A stretch of 64,000 nt of DNA from Cruorifilaria tuberocauda (Eukaryota; Nematoda; Chromadorea; Rhabditida; Onchocercidae), in assembly GCA_013365365.1 (NCBI GenBank), contig JABVXU010000196.1, forward strand, positions 33,289-97,288, written 5' to 3'. The notes beneath the pieces were generated by a model. That model was given only the letters and a program-made list of their open reading frames with translations. It searched no databases and had not been told where the DNA came from. Positions 1-22,900 of this stretch are shown here, in pieces. A program made the translations under genes and the position numbers. Positions within the stretch are counted from its first letter, which is position 1; each line of letters begins with the position of its first letter.

Positions 1-794
1 ATTAATGATTTTACTTCGCATTTTGCGTTTTACTTAATTCTCCAGTCAGTAATTTTAACTTTTATTTTGTTTCCAAACGACTTCATTATACTTTACGCCT
101 GGCTGATTTTAGACTTAATCATTCTTAATTGAAACAATTATCGTATCTTCCTAGTTGAAACAATAATCGTAAATATTCGCTTAATTATCACTGTTACATT
201 CAATACTACTTTTTCTAGTTCATTGATTTCTAAGAAAACCCATTTAACGTACGTGTAAATATTTATATTACATCATTTGCAGTGTATTTATGAATCGTCT
301 ATTTTGGCTAATAAAACATAAATAATTAAGCATATTTCGGTGATTCTTCTTCAATCAAATCATTTTATAAGAATATATATGCAATTTGAAATATTAGTCT
401 TGCAATTCCTTTTCCTATGTACATTATTTATCTCTTCAGTGTACTTTATCTATTCTTCTCTCTTGTTTATATATGCTCTCTCCTATTTTGCTTAATTTAA
501 AAAATTTCACTGTTCACTGCGATAAATTCAACTTGACATTACCTCCCTGACGTCCTCCCATTCTCATTAATTCATATTCATTTAACATTCTTTAAAATTT
601 ACCTCATCCTTACATACATCCACACATACACATACATACAACATAGCTATATATGTTCCACATGCATATGTGCATAATCCATATTAGTGGATTATCGATC
701 TCTTTCTCTCGGGACTGTTTTGCCATTTTCGAGATATGGCACCAGTTTCACTAGCAAAGAGAAATATACCATCGCATGTTTCAGATTCCAGAAA
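1..794. other. intergenic, upstream of malic enzyme A
   Basis: AT-rich sequence without a supportable coding region. The minus-strand open frame that covers 692-952 overlaps the first exon of the plus-strand gene and has no similarity I recognise, so it is treated as chance. The 5' flank and promoter of malic enzyme A should lie here, but no clear core motif was seen. Confidence 0.6.
774..784 (+). other. candidate trans-splice acceptor of malic enzyme A
   Basis: The sequence GCATGTTTCAG ends 10 bases before the ATG at 795. In nematodes such a TTTCAG just ahead of the start codon, with no upstream coding exon, is typical of a spliced-leader addition site. This is inferred from sequence only. 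Confidence 0.45.
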
Positions 795-6116
<5,322 letters not shown>

Positions 6117-6148
6117 ATGAAGTAGTTATAGATCAGTGATTTATTGTT

Positions 6149-6154
6149 AATAAA
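6149..6154 (+). terminator. poly(A) signal AATAAA of malic enzyme A
   Basis: Canonical AATAAA 33 bases after the stop codon at 6114-6116, in a T-rich 3' flank. The short 3' UTR is normal for a nematode. Confidence 0.6.
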
Positions 6155-7096
6155 TACTTTCTTTAAGGAATTTCGTTGACTTGTTTTTTTTTTGTTTCAT
6201 GTCATTTCAGAGATTTCGATATATTAATTGTGCACATAGCATTTATTTTTATTAATTATTCATTTGCTCTCGTATTTTTTCCTTGCCATTGGATGATTAT
6301 GTCTTAATTTAATTTATCACAAGCGATCTCTCTTTAAACATAAACTTCCAATAGTCGTTGAAATTTGTTTATCAACTAGTTTTTTTTTCATTTATTGATC
6401 TATTTTTTTATTGACATTGCAATTCTCAGATTCGCTTTGAGAAATGCTGAGAGATATGTTTAAATTTTACTTAAGATTTCTACTTAAATCGTTTAAAGCT
6501 TTATTAATCGATTAGGACAGTGTTGTGCTGTGATGTTAGTACGTCTAACAATATAAATTTTAATTTATAGGAAGAAGAACGTATCTGATATTCATTGCAT
6601 ATAATGTATAATGGTCTTTTAATAAAAATTATGAAAAAATTGAATTGGTGTATCTAAATGATTCTGAATGATTTAACTGATTCTTAGTACAATTTTAAAG
6701 TCTCTCAAAAACATTAATTGTAAATTTGTGTACCGTGATGGTCGGTTGTTTACCTGTCATTCCTTTTAATTTATAAAAAAAAAAATGCGCGACTAGCTTA
6801 TGCCTCTCATTAATAAGGATTTTACTGTAGGCGTTGTCTCAATTGTTGCTGTCAGAAAGGGTATTCCCAAAGATTCTCTCGAAACGAAGTGTAATACCTT
6901 CCCTTAGGTAAAACATTTCTAATTAAGTTTTTTCAATTTAAAATATATTTGAATCCGAAAGAGCTTTGTTTTACCCGTAAGGATTTGAGGAAATGATTGC
7001 TTTATTTCAAAATATTTAATATTTTTCTTAATTAAAAGGAAAAAAAAGCATCGATATTAAAATTACTGATATTTAAGTAATAAAAGTCTAAGTTGA
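6155..7096. other. spacer between the malic enzyme copies
   Basis: About 0.9 kb of AT-rich DNA. It should carry the 3' end processing of copy A and the promoter or first exon of copy B. I looked for an ATG-containing exon with a donor whose phase would join the open frame beginning at 7097 and found no convincing one. Confidence 0.5.
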
Positions 7097-7204
7097 AGTT
7101 ATATCTCAAAGCGAGTAGCGAATTACAAGCAAAGCAATAAATATCCATCGAGAGATGAAACATTTCCGGAATGGTGTCATACGCAAGATGATATTAACTT
7201 ACAT

Positions 7205-12660
<5,456 letters not shown>

Positions 12661-12823
12661 TTCAATTATAAAAAGAAACAAAATGTTGTATATATATATA
12701 TTTATCTACTTTTTTCCTTTTAACACATTCTGCAAAATTATATAAAAATACTTTTGTGCAATTTCTTTTTATTCTTTATCGATTATTAGAATTTATCTTT
12801 ATCGAACTGCCAATTATTGTGAA

Positions 12824-12829
12824 AATAAA
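12824..12829 (+). terminator. candidate poly(A) signal of malic enzyme B
   Basis: AATAAA 164 bases downstream of the stop codon of copy B. It is the first canonical hexamer seen after the gene; AATAAA is frequent by chance in such AT-rich DNA, so this is tentative. Confidence 0.35.
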
Positions 12830-14220
12830 GACGATTCAAATTGGGCTCAAACAAATTGAAATTCATCCCATTAAAAAGAACAATTCAGGAATAAATAAAC
12901 TGTCTCAAAGTTATCGAATCAGCTGATAAAATATTATTTTTTCTAGGTTCGAGTTATCGTTAAAATAAAATAAATAATCTGTTCATTCTTGCATACTTAC
13001 ACAAAGCTTAAACTTCCATATCACATTCTACATGGCATCTGTAATGCATGAATCCATATCATTTGATATTCATATTAAATTCATTACTTAGTTCTGTGTT
13101 TTAATTCTATATATGCTAATATTAGTATAAACAAATGACAAAATCATTAAAAAATATTCGATTTTCGTATTTTTCGAAAAAAGCAAACGATATCATAGTG
13201 AACTCTGAGACTGTTTCGTTTGATACTTTCAGTGTCTTTCTTCAGTACATATCTGTACCTTTCCACCTTTCCTTTACTCCGGCAAGAAACAATATAAAAG
13301 ATATATTAGCATTATAATCTCACTCAACTTCTTATCAATATAGATTTCTGGTAAGCAAAGACAACTTGTAAAGCAAAAAACAAAACGCTAATGGAAAAGA
13401 TATTATGCGAAAATGAGAATTGATCAGAAATATCACAATCAGCTCCGCATCAGAGGTAGTATTCACAATTTATTGGTGCAAAATGAATGAAAAAAAATAA
13501 TTATTAATTAATTACCAAAGAATAAATTGATGAGATAAATACCACTTGTAAAAATTTTGTGATTCAGTTTAGCATAATAAAAAAGATATGGAAGGTTTGG
13601 TATATGATGGCTGACCTAAGGGAGCCTTAACGTACAGTATCAGACTTGGCTAAGAACCTTAATACACCGGTAAATTCTCTCAAATAGAGGCGTTAATGAG
13701 CGAGGGATAAATGAGACGGTGAGATAGAGGTTTTCATTCTGATCCACTCCTGATACACCTGTGGTGGATGATTGTTGAATTCGCGATGTATTTGTATGGG
13801 ATTCCCGGTGCTTTTGGCGATAATCTCCTAGGTCTTATATCGATGTTTTGCGTATTCAGATCTTCCTCATTCAGATCTCCAATTTCATCTTTATTTCTTC
13901 TTTTTATGATGTAAATGTTTTGTTAAATATCAACAAGGAAGAAATAATGAAATGGATGTAGATGCCAAATGTGGAAATGAATTGATAACTGAAAGTTTAT
14001 GTGTGTTTATGTGAGTTTATGTTTGGAAAATGACACTGTTACTTATTAGGTTTTTCTTTGTCTAACTTTATATTTTGATGTTGCACCTACCATTATCTTT
14101 TATATTCATTAAAATAAAAAATTCATGAAAAAGACTTTGGACAAATGTATAAATGTTTATCAAAGGACGTGAGTATAAACAGAAAACCTTATTCACTTTT
14201 TGTTTACTTTTTTCTATTTT
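12830..14220. other. intergenic, malic enzyme B to alanyl-tRNA synthetase
   Basis: No coding region recognised. Most is AT-rich, but about 13590-13880 is noticeably less so and contains near-identical short repeats of ATTCAGATCT around 13855-13880. This richer stretch may be promoter DNA of the synthetase or an unidentified noncoding RNA. Nothing decisive was seen. Confidence 0.4.
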
Positions 14221-14232
14221 TTATTGTTGCAG
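14221..14232 (+). other. candidate trans-splice acceptor of alanyl-tRNA synthetase
   Basis: The run TTATTGTTGCAG follows a T-rich tract and ends 58 bases before the chosen ATG at 14291. Between them is a five-codon open frame (ATG 14242) that ends before the main start. Confidence 0.4.
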
Positions 14233-14290
14233 AAATTGACAATGTGTTGTGATGAATAAATTATGGTGATTACCTTGGAATATCTGGGAC

Positions 14291-17200
14291 ATGACGTGTT
14301 TACAGTTGCAAGTTCGTCGCCTATCGGCACGTCAGATTCGTTTATCATTTTTAGAGTATTTTGAAGAACGTGGTCATACGTATGTGCCTTCTTCCTCTGT
14401 TATTCCGGAAGATGACAACTCCGTTGCATTTGTTAATGCCGGGATGAATCAGGTATGATTCTTCAAGTTTTAATCATGCAAAATCATGCAAGGATCTAGT
14501 CATTCTTCAAAATCTTTGAAATTTGATAATTATTGGACTTTAGAAATTTTCCAGCAGAAAACTGGGTCGAACTTCAATTAGATCGTTAGAAAATGCTTAA
14601 TTTATAGGCATTTTAGAAACGCTTCAGCATTGTTCTATGCTTTGGAAATGAGAAGTTTTGGAAAATCAGTATATCCTTTTATTTTACTGTACTCTTTTAT
14701 CATTCTTTTGATTTCAAGCATAGTTTCATGTTTGTTCATCATATTCTTCTAATTTAGTCAATAAGATCGGGATATTTTTTCTTCTTTTTGAATATAACTA
14801 AATCGTGGTATTTTCAGTTCAAGCCGCTTTTTCTGGGTGCTAAATATACGGATGGCAAACTTGCTGCTTTGCGTAATGTTGTTAATTGGCAAAAGTGTAT
14901 TCGTATTGGTGGTAAGCATAATGATTTCGACGATGTTGGCCGTGATTTGATGCACCATACATTTTTTGAAATGCTTGGAAACTATTCCTTCGGTGGTTAT
15001 TCAAAGGTTGTAAAATCAATGCGTTCTTGTTTGTCTTTTTTTTCGCTTTTTCATATTTCGAATTGGTTATAATAGTACTACTTTTATAATTCTTTTCTAC
15101 AGTTAATCTGCAGTAATAAACTGCGATTATACTCATCTTCATTTCAGTGTTGCACACTATTTTCATGATTTTTATGTACTTTAGCTGAATGAATGAACTT
15201 ACTATAACATATATTGCATAACATAAGAAAATCAATGTTACAAGGTAAAGGAAGCTTATGATTAAGTTTTGTTTTCAAATCTCATGTTGGAAGTTGTAGT
15301 CAAACGAACAAATTTTTTTATTTCAGTCAGAAGCATGTTTATATGCATGGAGCTTTCTCACAGACGTTCTCAAGTTACCGGCTGATCGTTTATATATTAC
15401 ATATTTTGATGGAGATGAAAGCATGAAGTTGAAGGAAGATCGTGAATGCCGTAATATTTGGATCAAACTAGGGTATAATTAGAAATCTTGTTTCTTAATA
15501 AAATGTGCATATTATTAAAAGCATTTAGCATTATTGTAATATATACCTTTTGAATTTTATCTTTTACAGTGTTCCCGAAGATCGTGTTATCGGTTTTTGT
15601 TCTAAGCATAATTTTTGGGAGATGGCTGACACGGGCCCATGTGGTCCATGTACGGAAATTCATTATGATCTTATTGGCAATCGGAAAGCTCAAACACTTG
15701 TGAATTCAAATGACCCAACAGTAATCGAAATTTGGAATCTTGTTTTTATGCAGTTCAGCAGGTAAAATTTTCAGGCTATGTCTTATTACTCGAGGGAATC
15801 TGAAACATCAATTTTTTTATTAGAATTTGCAAAAATTAACACAAATAGTAAATAGAAAGGAACAAACAGGTATTATGTCAGTCCATAACGTTTATCACAG
15901 GGATATGTCAGGCAGGATCAGTAGTTTGCCAACATTATACGTAGATTGCGGAATGGGCTTTGAGCGATTGGTAAGCATTGTCCAAGGACTGCACTCTGCT
16001 TATGATACCGATCTTTTTCTTCCGTTAATGGAAATTATTCACAAGGTTGGTTTTGAAACTTCCGAATCTTAATTAGCATTTGAAAGTGTTCGGATTTTAT
16101 CTTTATCAAAGTTACATAGACTTGATAAATTCCATTTTTCTTCTCATTTTTAAATTTCTAGTATTCCAAAGTCGGAGGATATGGCGAACGATTGGGTGAT
16201 ATCGATATAGCATATCGGATTATCGCAGATCATCTTCGCGCTGCTTGTATTATGATTTCAGATGGTGTTGAACCTGGTCCACGAAATCGAGGGTTGGTTT
16301 CTAAAATAATGTATATTTTTTAACGATCGAGTATTAGGCGTCGTTTTTTAATGGTAGGTGTTTATCTTTCCGTATTTTTGTCATGCTTTGTTTCTATTTT
16401 CTACTTTCAACATTTTTTGTATTGTTTGCAGTTTCACAACTTTTTTAGCAGCAGTTAATTCCTAATTTGCAAATGTTTCTACAATTCTTGATTTTGAAAT
16501 TATATTGTCAGGTATCATCTTAGACGAGTTTTGCGACGTGCTGCATTGAATTTAACCCTTACGCTTGGTGCAGAGCGTGGAATACTAGCATCGTTGGTGC
16601 CTGATTTCGTTAATCATATAGTAAGTTTTGAACAAATAAATATTTTGTGGCAAGCATTCAAGAATTTTCTTATTTCATTATCTATGTTCAGACTTTATTG
16701 TACGACAATGTCGCGGAATGTGAAACTAGAATAGCTAAAACGATTATGTCTGAGGAAGAGTTGTTTTGGAAAACTTATGATAAGGGCAAAAAATTACTTG
16801 AGGATAATATTATATCTCAGCAGCATGTGTTACCAGGTTTGTCCATTCCTCACAGTTAATGATTTTTTCTGGAAAAGTTAATTTGATTGGATTTTTATCT
16901 TCGGAGTCATTCTTTGTTGCGTGAATTCTTGTGATTTTGTCTCTGTGCACCAGTTTGATAAAGTTCAGTGACAAACCTGCATCTAAGTTCACTGTTGAGT
17001 AGTGGCAAATCAGTATTGTCGTTCTATTTATGCTAGTTGGTATCCTATTTATATAATTTTTTAAATAACATATAATCATATATTTTCGTGCATAAAAAGA
17101 GTGTTTGGCATATGCAGAAAGTTTATATTGATTTACTTAGGAGAAACCGCATGGATGTTATCAGGCACTTATGGTCTTCCATTGGCAACAACTCAAAAAA

Positions 17201-20200
17201 TATGTCAGGAAAAAGGATTGCAAGTGGATATGAATGGCTTCTATCAATGTTTGGCGAAGTTTCAGGTTGTTTTTCTGCGTCAACGTTACATTCTCTTTGG
17301 GCTATAATTTTTTTCTTTCTATTTTCTAATAGAATCTATTATTTAGTTTTACAGAGTTAGACCACAGGTACGATATTAATGTATATAAGCAACTTTAACT
17401 TTTTATTATGTTCAATTGCTAACTAAGCTTCCAGATTTGACACTCTTTTACAAAATAGTATAGCTCTGACAGAATACGAAATTATTGAATTAGCAATCAA
17501 TATATGCTTTGGTGAAGGAAGAATTTCAGAAAACGCAAAATGCTGAGCAGGAACCTTGGAAAAAAGTCGATTTAGAAAATATGATATTGAGGAGTGTCGG
17601 ACCAACTAATGATTCAGGAAAATATGACTGTAAACGGATTGCATTAGGGAAATATGGTATACAGTTTTTATTTTTTGATCAGGATGAAAATCGGCATGCA
17701 CTTCAAAAACATTATAATGTCGGAACATTATAATGCTCGTAATAGTATCAAAACTGATTTAAAATTTTGCTTAAGTCTGTTGGAGGAAATCGAATTTATA
17801 TCAAATTAAAATTTAAAAGACACGTTTGCCTACAGTTTCAATCATTTTATTTAACTCTCCTGCTAAGTTGTCTTAAGAAAAGCATTTACTTTTGATTTTC
17901 AAGAAAAGTTTTAGAATTTCCGAGCAAAACAGGAACTGTTATGGCAATTTTTGATGTCAGCGGTAAAAATATAGCGGCGCTCAAGTCAGGGGAGGAAGGA
18001 TCCGTGATCATGGATTCGACAATTTTTTTCGCTGAGCAAGGAGGGCAGCTATATGACATAGGGACTCTCCGAGATAGCTTAAATGTAATTTTCATGTCTT
18101 ATAATTGTAGAATTTTTAACGAACAAATTTGAGTAAAAAATAATATAGAATAATTGCAATCATTTTTGTCCTCATGGTTTTGCCCTAATGTTTTTGATAA
18201 TCCGTATTCTTTTAGAATGTTATATTTATTGTAAATAGTACGAAAAAGCGAAATGGCTATATTATTCATACAGGAAAAGTAGCAGATGGTCAAAGTTTGG
18301 AAAAGGGCCTGAATCTGGTGCAAACGATAGATCCTGTAAGTTTGTGGTGATGTCAAGTTTTCCGTTACTTCTAGTCTCCGCAGTCGTATCATGAAAAATA
18401 TAGCAATTCTTTGTCTCTTTTCTCAGCATAATTTCTATCATCAGGATGGTGGAGACGGCATGGTTGTCCTGTTTGTTCAATGTTGTTTACGAAATTAAAG
18501 TTTTCAAAATTTCATGTTTAAACAAAAGACTCTTTGGTTGCTTTGTGAAAAATGTTTTGTTAAATGTCATCTTCACTTTTCAGAAACAACGGTTTTCGCT
18601 AATGTGTGGCCATACTGCTACTCATATTCTTCATTTTGCTCTTGAAAAAGTATTTGGTGCATCAGTTCGTCAAATGGGTTCGTTTATTGGTCCTGACAAG
18701 CTGCATTTTGATTTTTTTGTTTCTGACGAAAAGTTCACGCTTGAAAAAGTTTGTTTTTTTCCTGCTAATTAATCAACAGTTTCATTGTTGATCCAATGCA
18801 TTTATTTCTTTTTCTATCTGCACGATCAAATTTTGTATTTCTGTTTTTCTTTATTCCTTTCACTTTGTTTAACGAGTTGAGAATTCAAGGTCATGATTCA
18901 AAGTTTTCAATTTATCTAGTTTTTTCTTTTTCTATCATGTGTTGGTCATAATTTTCTAGAAAAATGTGCAATAATTTCCCATTTTTGGTATACCGAAGGC
19001 TCCAAATTAAGCATCATCTAATAGAAGTACAAATAAAAATTTAGCATCAACAAAGCTTTTGTTTAAATTGAAATCTAATTCTACAGTGCGATCACTGTTA
19101 TGTAGAATAAGTGCTCTTTTGTTGGTGCTCATCGATGTTGTACGAAATTCTGAGGAAATGAAATGAATGGAGTGAATTACAGATCGAAAAAGTAATGGCA
19201 ACAGTGAATAAGATTATTGAAAGTAATTTAAATGTTACGGTGAAATACATTTTGCAAAAAGAATTAGGTATTATCCATAAGAACCTCTCTGCATTTGACA
19301 TTTCGCAGGTAAATTTTCGTTTTCATTTCTGCAAATTAGTTTGGTATTTGGAATTTAAAATAGTGAAAGTTGGATCAGCAGTCAACTTTCAAAAAACAGT
19401 ATTTTTAATATCCTTGATATTGTTTTTCTATAACATTGGTTTATTACTAATATATTCAGGAATCAGCCTTCGATGGCTCATATCGAGTTGTTATAGTCGA
19501 AAGCTCACGGTTATTAGGTCAGGATATCATCGAGCCATGCTGTGGGACGTATGTCTTATTACGTATTATTTAAACGCTTCAGTTATTTTCTTCCACATTA
19601 TTTTCTGTATATCTCTATAGATAATTTTGCTTAGTTAGCAGTACAGATTTTGCTGCTTATCCTTTGATTTTTTAATTTTAATTTTCAAATTTGTTCTCAA
19701 TCCTTGTTGATAACAATTTTGTATTCTTTCTTTAATTCTGTTTCTCAAATAAGTTACTTCATCATCGGAAATGTCAAACTTTCAGACATGTTTCTAACAC
19801 GGGTGATATTGGTCAATTTGTCATAATCGGCCAAAAGTCACGAGGTGCCAGGGTCCATCGAATCTACGCAGTGACAAGCAATGCTGCGCTGGAAAGCATC
19901 GATAACGCGACGAAGCTCAAAGATAAACTGTTTAATGCGTTGAACGACCATAACGAAACTTTCACCGACACACATAGCCTTGTAGAAGTTGGTAATTTAT
20001 GAAATTTGAGCGCTTTCGAATTGCGGTTTCTAAATTTTTATTTTCTCTTTTTATTAACTGCGAAGGAAAATTGTATTTTAGCAGATTTTAGAGCTGTTCG
20101 AATTCACCGAATACTGAAGCCTCCTATTTTATATTTCATACCTTTGATTTGTTGACTAATGTCATAAATTTAAATTTAGAGAGATGTTTTTTCAGCAATT

Positions 20201-20312
20201 TCAAAAGAATCTTCCATTACCATGCAAATCTTCAATGTATGAAATGCTCAAAACTATAAAGAAGAGGAATAGGTATTTAAGGCAAAAACTTCGTTCATCC
20301 ACTGCGATTTAA
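14291..20312 (+). CDS. aars-1: alanyl-tRNA synthetase, mitochondrial type
   Basis: Class II synthetase that attaches alanine to tRNA-Ala and clears mischarged serine. Exons: 14291-14452, 14818-15006, 15327-15472, 15570-15761, 15901-16045, 16162-16292, 16512-16620, 16692-16836, 17141-17265, 17530-17656, 17909-18084, 18216-18335, 18584-18748, 19183-19308, 19460-19548, 19786-19987, 20196-20312; phases agree throughout, giving 821 aa. Catalytic-core signatures: [60 protein letters not shown] and DCGMGFERL. The editing domain keeps its zinc set, HTATH (His599, His603) and CCGTH (Cys713, His717). The start gives a short basic leader ([15 protein letters not shown]) without acidic residues, fitting mitochondrial import. 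After the CxxxH motif only about 100 residues remain, so the usual C-terminal domain appears absent. The acceptors before 17530 and 17909 are the least certain. The symbol assumes orthology to the C. elegans mitochondrial enzyme. Confidence 0.92.
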
Positions 20313-20609
20313 CATATCACAAAATTGGTGCTTTCGTTTTCAGTCGATAAAGTAGGATTTGTTATATTATTTGCTTTGAAAAGTATCTTCAGTGGTTCTT
20401 TTAAGTTGACATTGTATGGTTATTGTTTGAACATCTTTCTGTGTAAAGAATATGAATTTGCTTTATTATGATGAAAATTTAGAAAAACGAAAGTAAAAAT
20501 GTCACTGCTAAAATGGAAATCTTTTATTTTCATGTTTTTCAGCAACTATTTTGGTGCTCATCCTTCATATTATATTAATCTGATTTTTTAACAGCAAATT
20601 TTGGATTAA

Positions 20610-20615
20610 AATAAA
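20610..20615 (+). terminator. candidate poly(A) signal of alanyl-tRNA synthetase
   Basis: AATAAA about 300 bases past the stop codon; a second copy lies at 20683-20688. Either could serve as 3' end signal, and chance occurrence cannot be excluded. Confidence 0.25.
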
Positions 20616-21033
20616 AGATACAATTCTTTCTATGCACAACTATCTTTGACCCCTTATGATTTTGCCTGCATAACAGTTTTCAAATAAAAGTCAATTATTT
20701 CTAAATAAGTTTGGAATTACAAATTAAAAATTATATTAGTAAAATTACAATTTTAGTAAAATTGCAAATTATGATGATTGTTTAGAGCGTAATAAATCAT
20801 TTTGAATTTTTGATTTTATCATTTTGAAATAATTATCCCCGTGCTATTCTATTTTTCTCCTTGACTCCTTGATAAATTTTTAAATTAACTTAAGAAAGAT
20901 TACATTTTGAATTGTTGCATCTTTTCTTCGTTTCACCAGTAATTTTCATGAACTTCCAACCTTTAAGTTAATTTCCAGCTTCTGGTATTCGACGTAATTT
21001 TTTATTTTTTTTTTTGCTTCGATTACCATCCGA

Positions 21034-22241
21034 ATGGATTTTCGTTGTTTTATCCGACATTTATTTTGCTCTGGTATGCTTCTAGGTTAAGCGAAAGCTT
21101 TGTAATTTTTTTTAATTTCTTTTTTGGACTTGCTGTACCAGATGTTCGTAGTGGAGGTGATATTCCCAATTTTCAGCTATACCGGCAAATATCGGAAGAG
21201 CGGATAATTGGTAAAGAGATATTTATATATTTTTATGTTCCATCCGGTTCTTTAAACATACAATATGCCGGACATCCAATCATTAATTATATCAAAAAAT
21301 GCTATTAATGTTTTACTTAAGAGAAATCATCCACCAGTCAGTTTGTCTTATTCAACATTATTCCCACACTCTTAATCCCTTTTAAAAACCTTGTTTTGCG
21401 GCATCTTTGTTTATTTTTTGTCTAATAACGAACGCGAAACTTTCTTTTTCGAACAAATATATACAATGCATGAATAAGATGCCTGATAATTTTACATTTT
21501 GTCCACTTTTAATCTCAAGAATTTAACCAGAGATTGCTACATAATTGTAGAGAAATTCTTATCAGCATGTTTTTTTTTGATGGCAACTGAAATATATCAG
21601 TCGATATTTGTCAAATATGATTTAAGGAGTTATTAGATTTGTTTTTATCACTGTTTTATTACATTTTATTTCTCCTTATATAAATTTACTGGAAAATCGT
21701 CTTTGTTTCGTTATTTTCGGAATAATTTAAGCTGAAATGAAATAATGCATCAGTGTGCACATACGCATCTACAATGGATTTATTTAGTTATTCATTAATT
21801 AAGCTTTCTTTTCATTAATATATCCGTATGTATGTATATGTGTGTTTGTATGTATATATGTAGTGTATGTGTTCATTCCACACTATATCCTAAACTTTAT
21901 CAGCTAATAATTCATGTGTAAATAGATTTATTATTAATCGATTAAAATTTTCGCTAATTTGCTTCATTACTTTCATATGTTATTGATTATCCGTTACTTT
22001 TTGAAACTACCTGAAAAATATTCTCTTGTTTACATATACCTTGTCCTAGTATTTTTTACTCTTTAGGTATTTTCTGATGAGCAGGATCGTCTCTATCCTT
22101 CCAGGTATTTTCCGATAACTGATGTCATATTGTTCAGTTGCGGGAAATGGCCCCCTGCAGTACCAAGACTTCTATGATCAAGTCACCCGTATCCCGTGCT
22201 TAATTCATGAATGGAATGAAAAGAAAAAAGCGGCATTATAA
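21034..22241 (+). CDS. candidate three-exon microprotein, 70 aa
   Basis: Not recognised. Three short exons join with agreeing phases and GT-AG borders: 21034-21073 (donor GTATGC), 21142-21210 (acceptor TACCAG, donor GTAAAG) and 22138-22241 (acceptor TTGTTCAG), ending in TAA. The product begins MDFRCFIRHLFCSDVRSGGD, continues with PNFQLYRQISEERIIV and ends with the charged tail HEWNEKKKAAL. Codon choice and the mix of polar, aromatic and charged residues are more protein-like than the surrounding AT-rich open frames, which are mostly Phe, Leu, Ile and Lys. No signal peptide or membrane segment is evident. The N-terminus carries Arg residues and one Asp, so mitochondrial targeting is possible but unproven. 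The gene lies 0.7 kb after the alanyl-tRNA synthetase on the same strand, perhaps as a trailing operon gene. The model could be fortuitous. Confidence 0.42.
21826..21871. repeat. TG/TA-rich microsatellite
   Basis: Imperfect TGTATG and TATA tandem units, inside the second intron of the candidate microprotein gene. Confidence 0.7.
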
Positions 22242-22280
22242 ATTTATCAGTGCCCACCTTTGGGGCGCCATCTATAATGC

Positions 22281-22405
22281 AAATATATGTATTTATGTGT
22301 ATATGCGCATGTGTATGTATGTGTATATGATGTATGTGGGTATGTGGTGTATGTAGGTATGTGATGTATGTGGGTATGTGACGTATGTGGTATGTGTATG
22401 TGTGG
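22281..22405. repeat. imperfect GTATGT minisatellite
   Basis: About 125 bases of interrupted GTATGTGG and GATGTATG units, directly after the candidate microprotein stop. The sequence TGGAATGAAAAGAAA occurs on both sides (22211 and 22402), so the expansion may have duplicated or separated a flanking segment. Minus-strand open frames here (His, Thr, Tyr rich) are artefacts of the repeat. Confidence 0.75.
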
Positions 22406-22846
22406 AATGAAAAGAAATAAAGGCCTTAAGAAAGAAAAACTTCTTTCTACTGATGCTTTTGCATACCTCCTCTGTATCATTTATCATCACTTTCACCATT
22501 TCATCCATTAAAAAATTACCGTTTTGCTAACCGTTAATACTTACATATAAAATTACAGTATATACATTCATAAACATTCAAGTATTATTTCTCAATATGG
22601 CTTCTTTTACAGCTAAACATTTCTACTATATGACATTTACCGTATAATTCTTTTCCATACAGTAACAACACTTTAAGGAAGATCGGCAAGAAATATCATA
22701 TTAACGTTTAAAAAATGAAAAAATAGAAATAAAGTATCGCAAAAGTATTTATTGACAAGGGAATATTTAAAGTTGAATACTATTTCAATATAATTATTAA
22801 AGTTTATTATTATTCCATGAATGTTGAATTTCAACACTTTTCCGTT

Positions 22847-22900
22847 GTTATTAATAATAATTATTATTGCTGCTATTATTATTAGTTATTATCATTAATC
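22847..22900. repeat. ATT/ATC trinucleotide-rich tract
   Basis: Imperfect ATT repeats with scattered GCT and ATC units. Looser copies of the same composition extend to about 23075. Confidence 0.55.

Noticed and set aside
20956..21030. SGIRR-like codons after TTTCCAG read as a further alanyl-tRNA synthetase exon
   Set aside because: The homologous block (HRIYAVT) is already encoded in the exon at 19786, and the frame soon runs into a T-tract and stops.
22247..22508. Two minus-strand His/Thr/Tyr-rich frames
   Set aside because: They are read directly from the GTATGT repeat and carry no independent evidence of coding.
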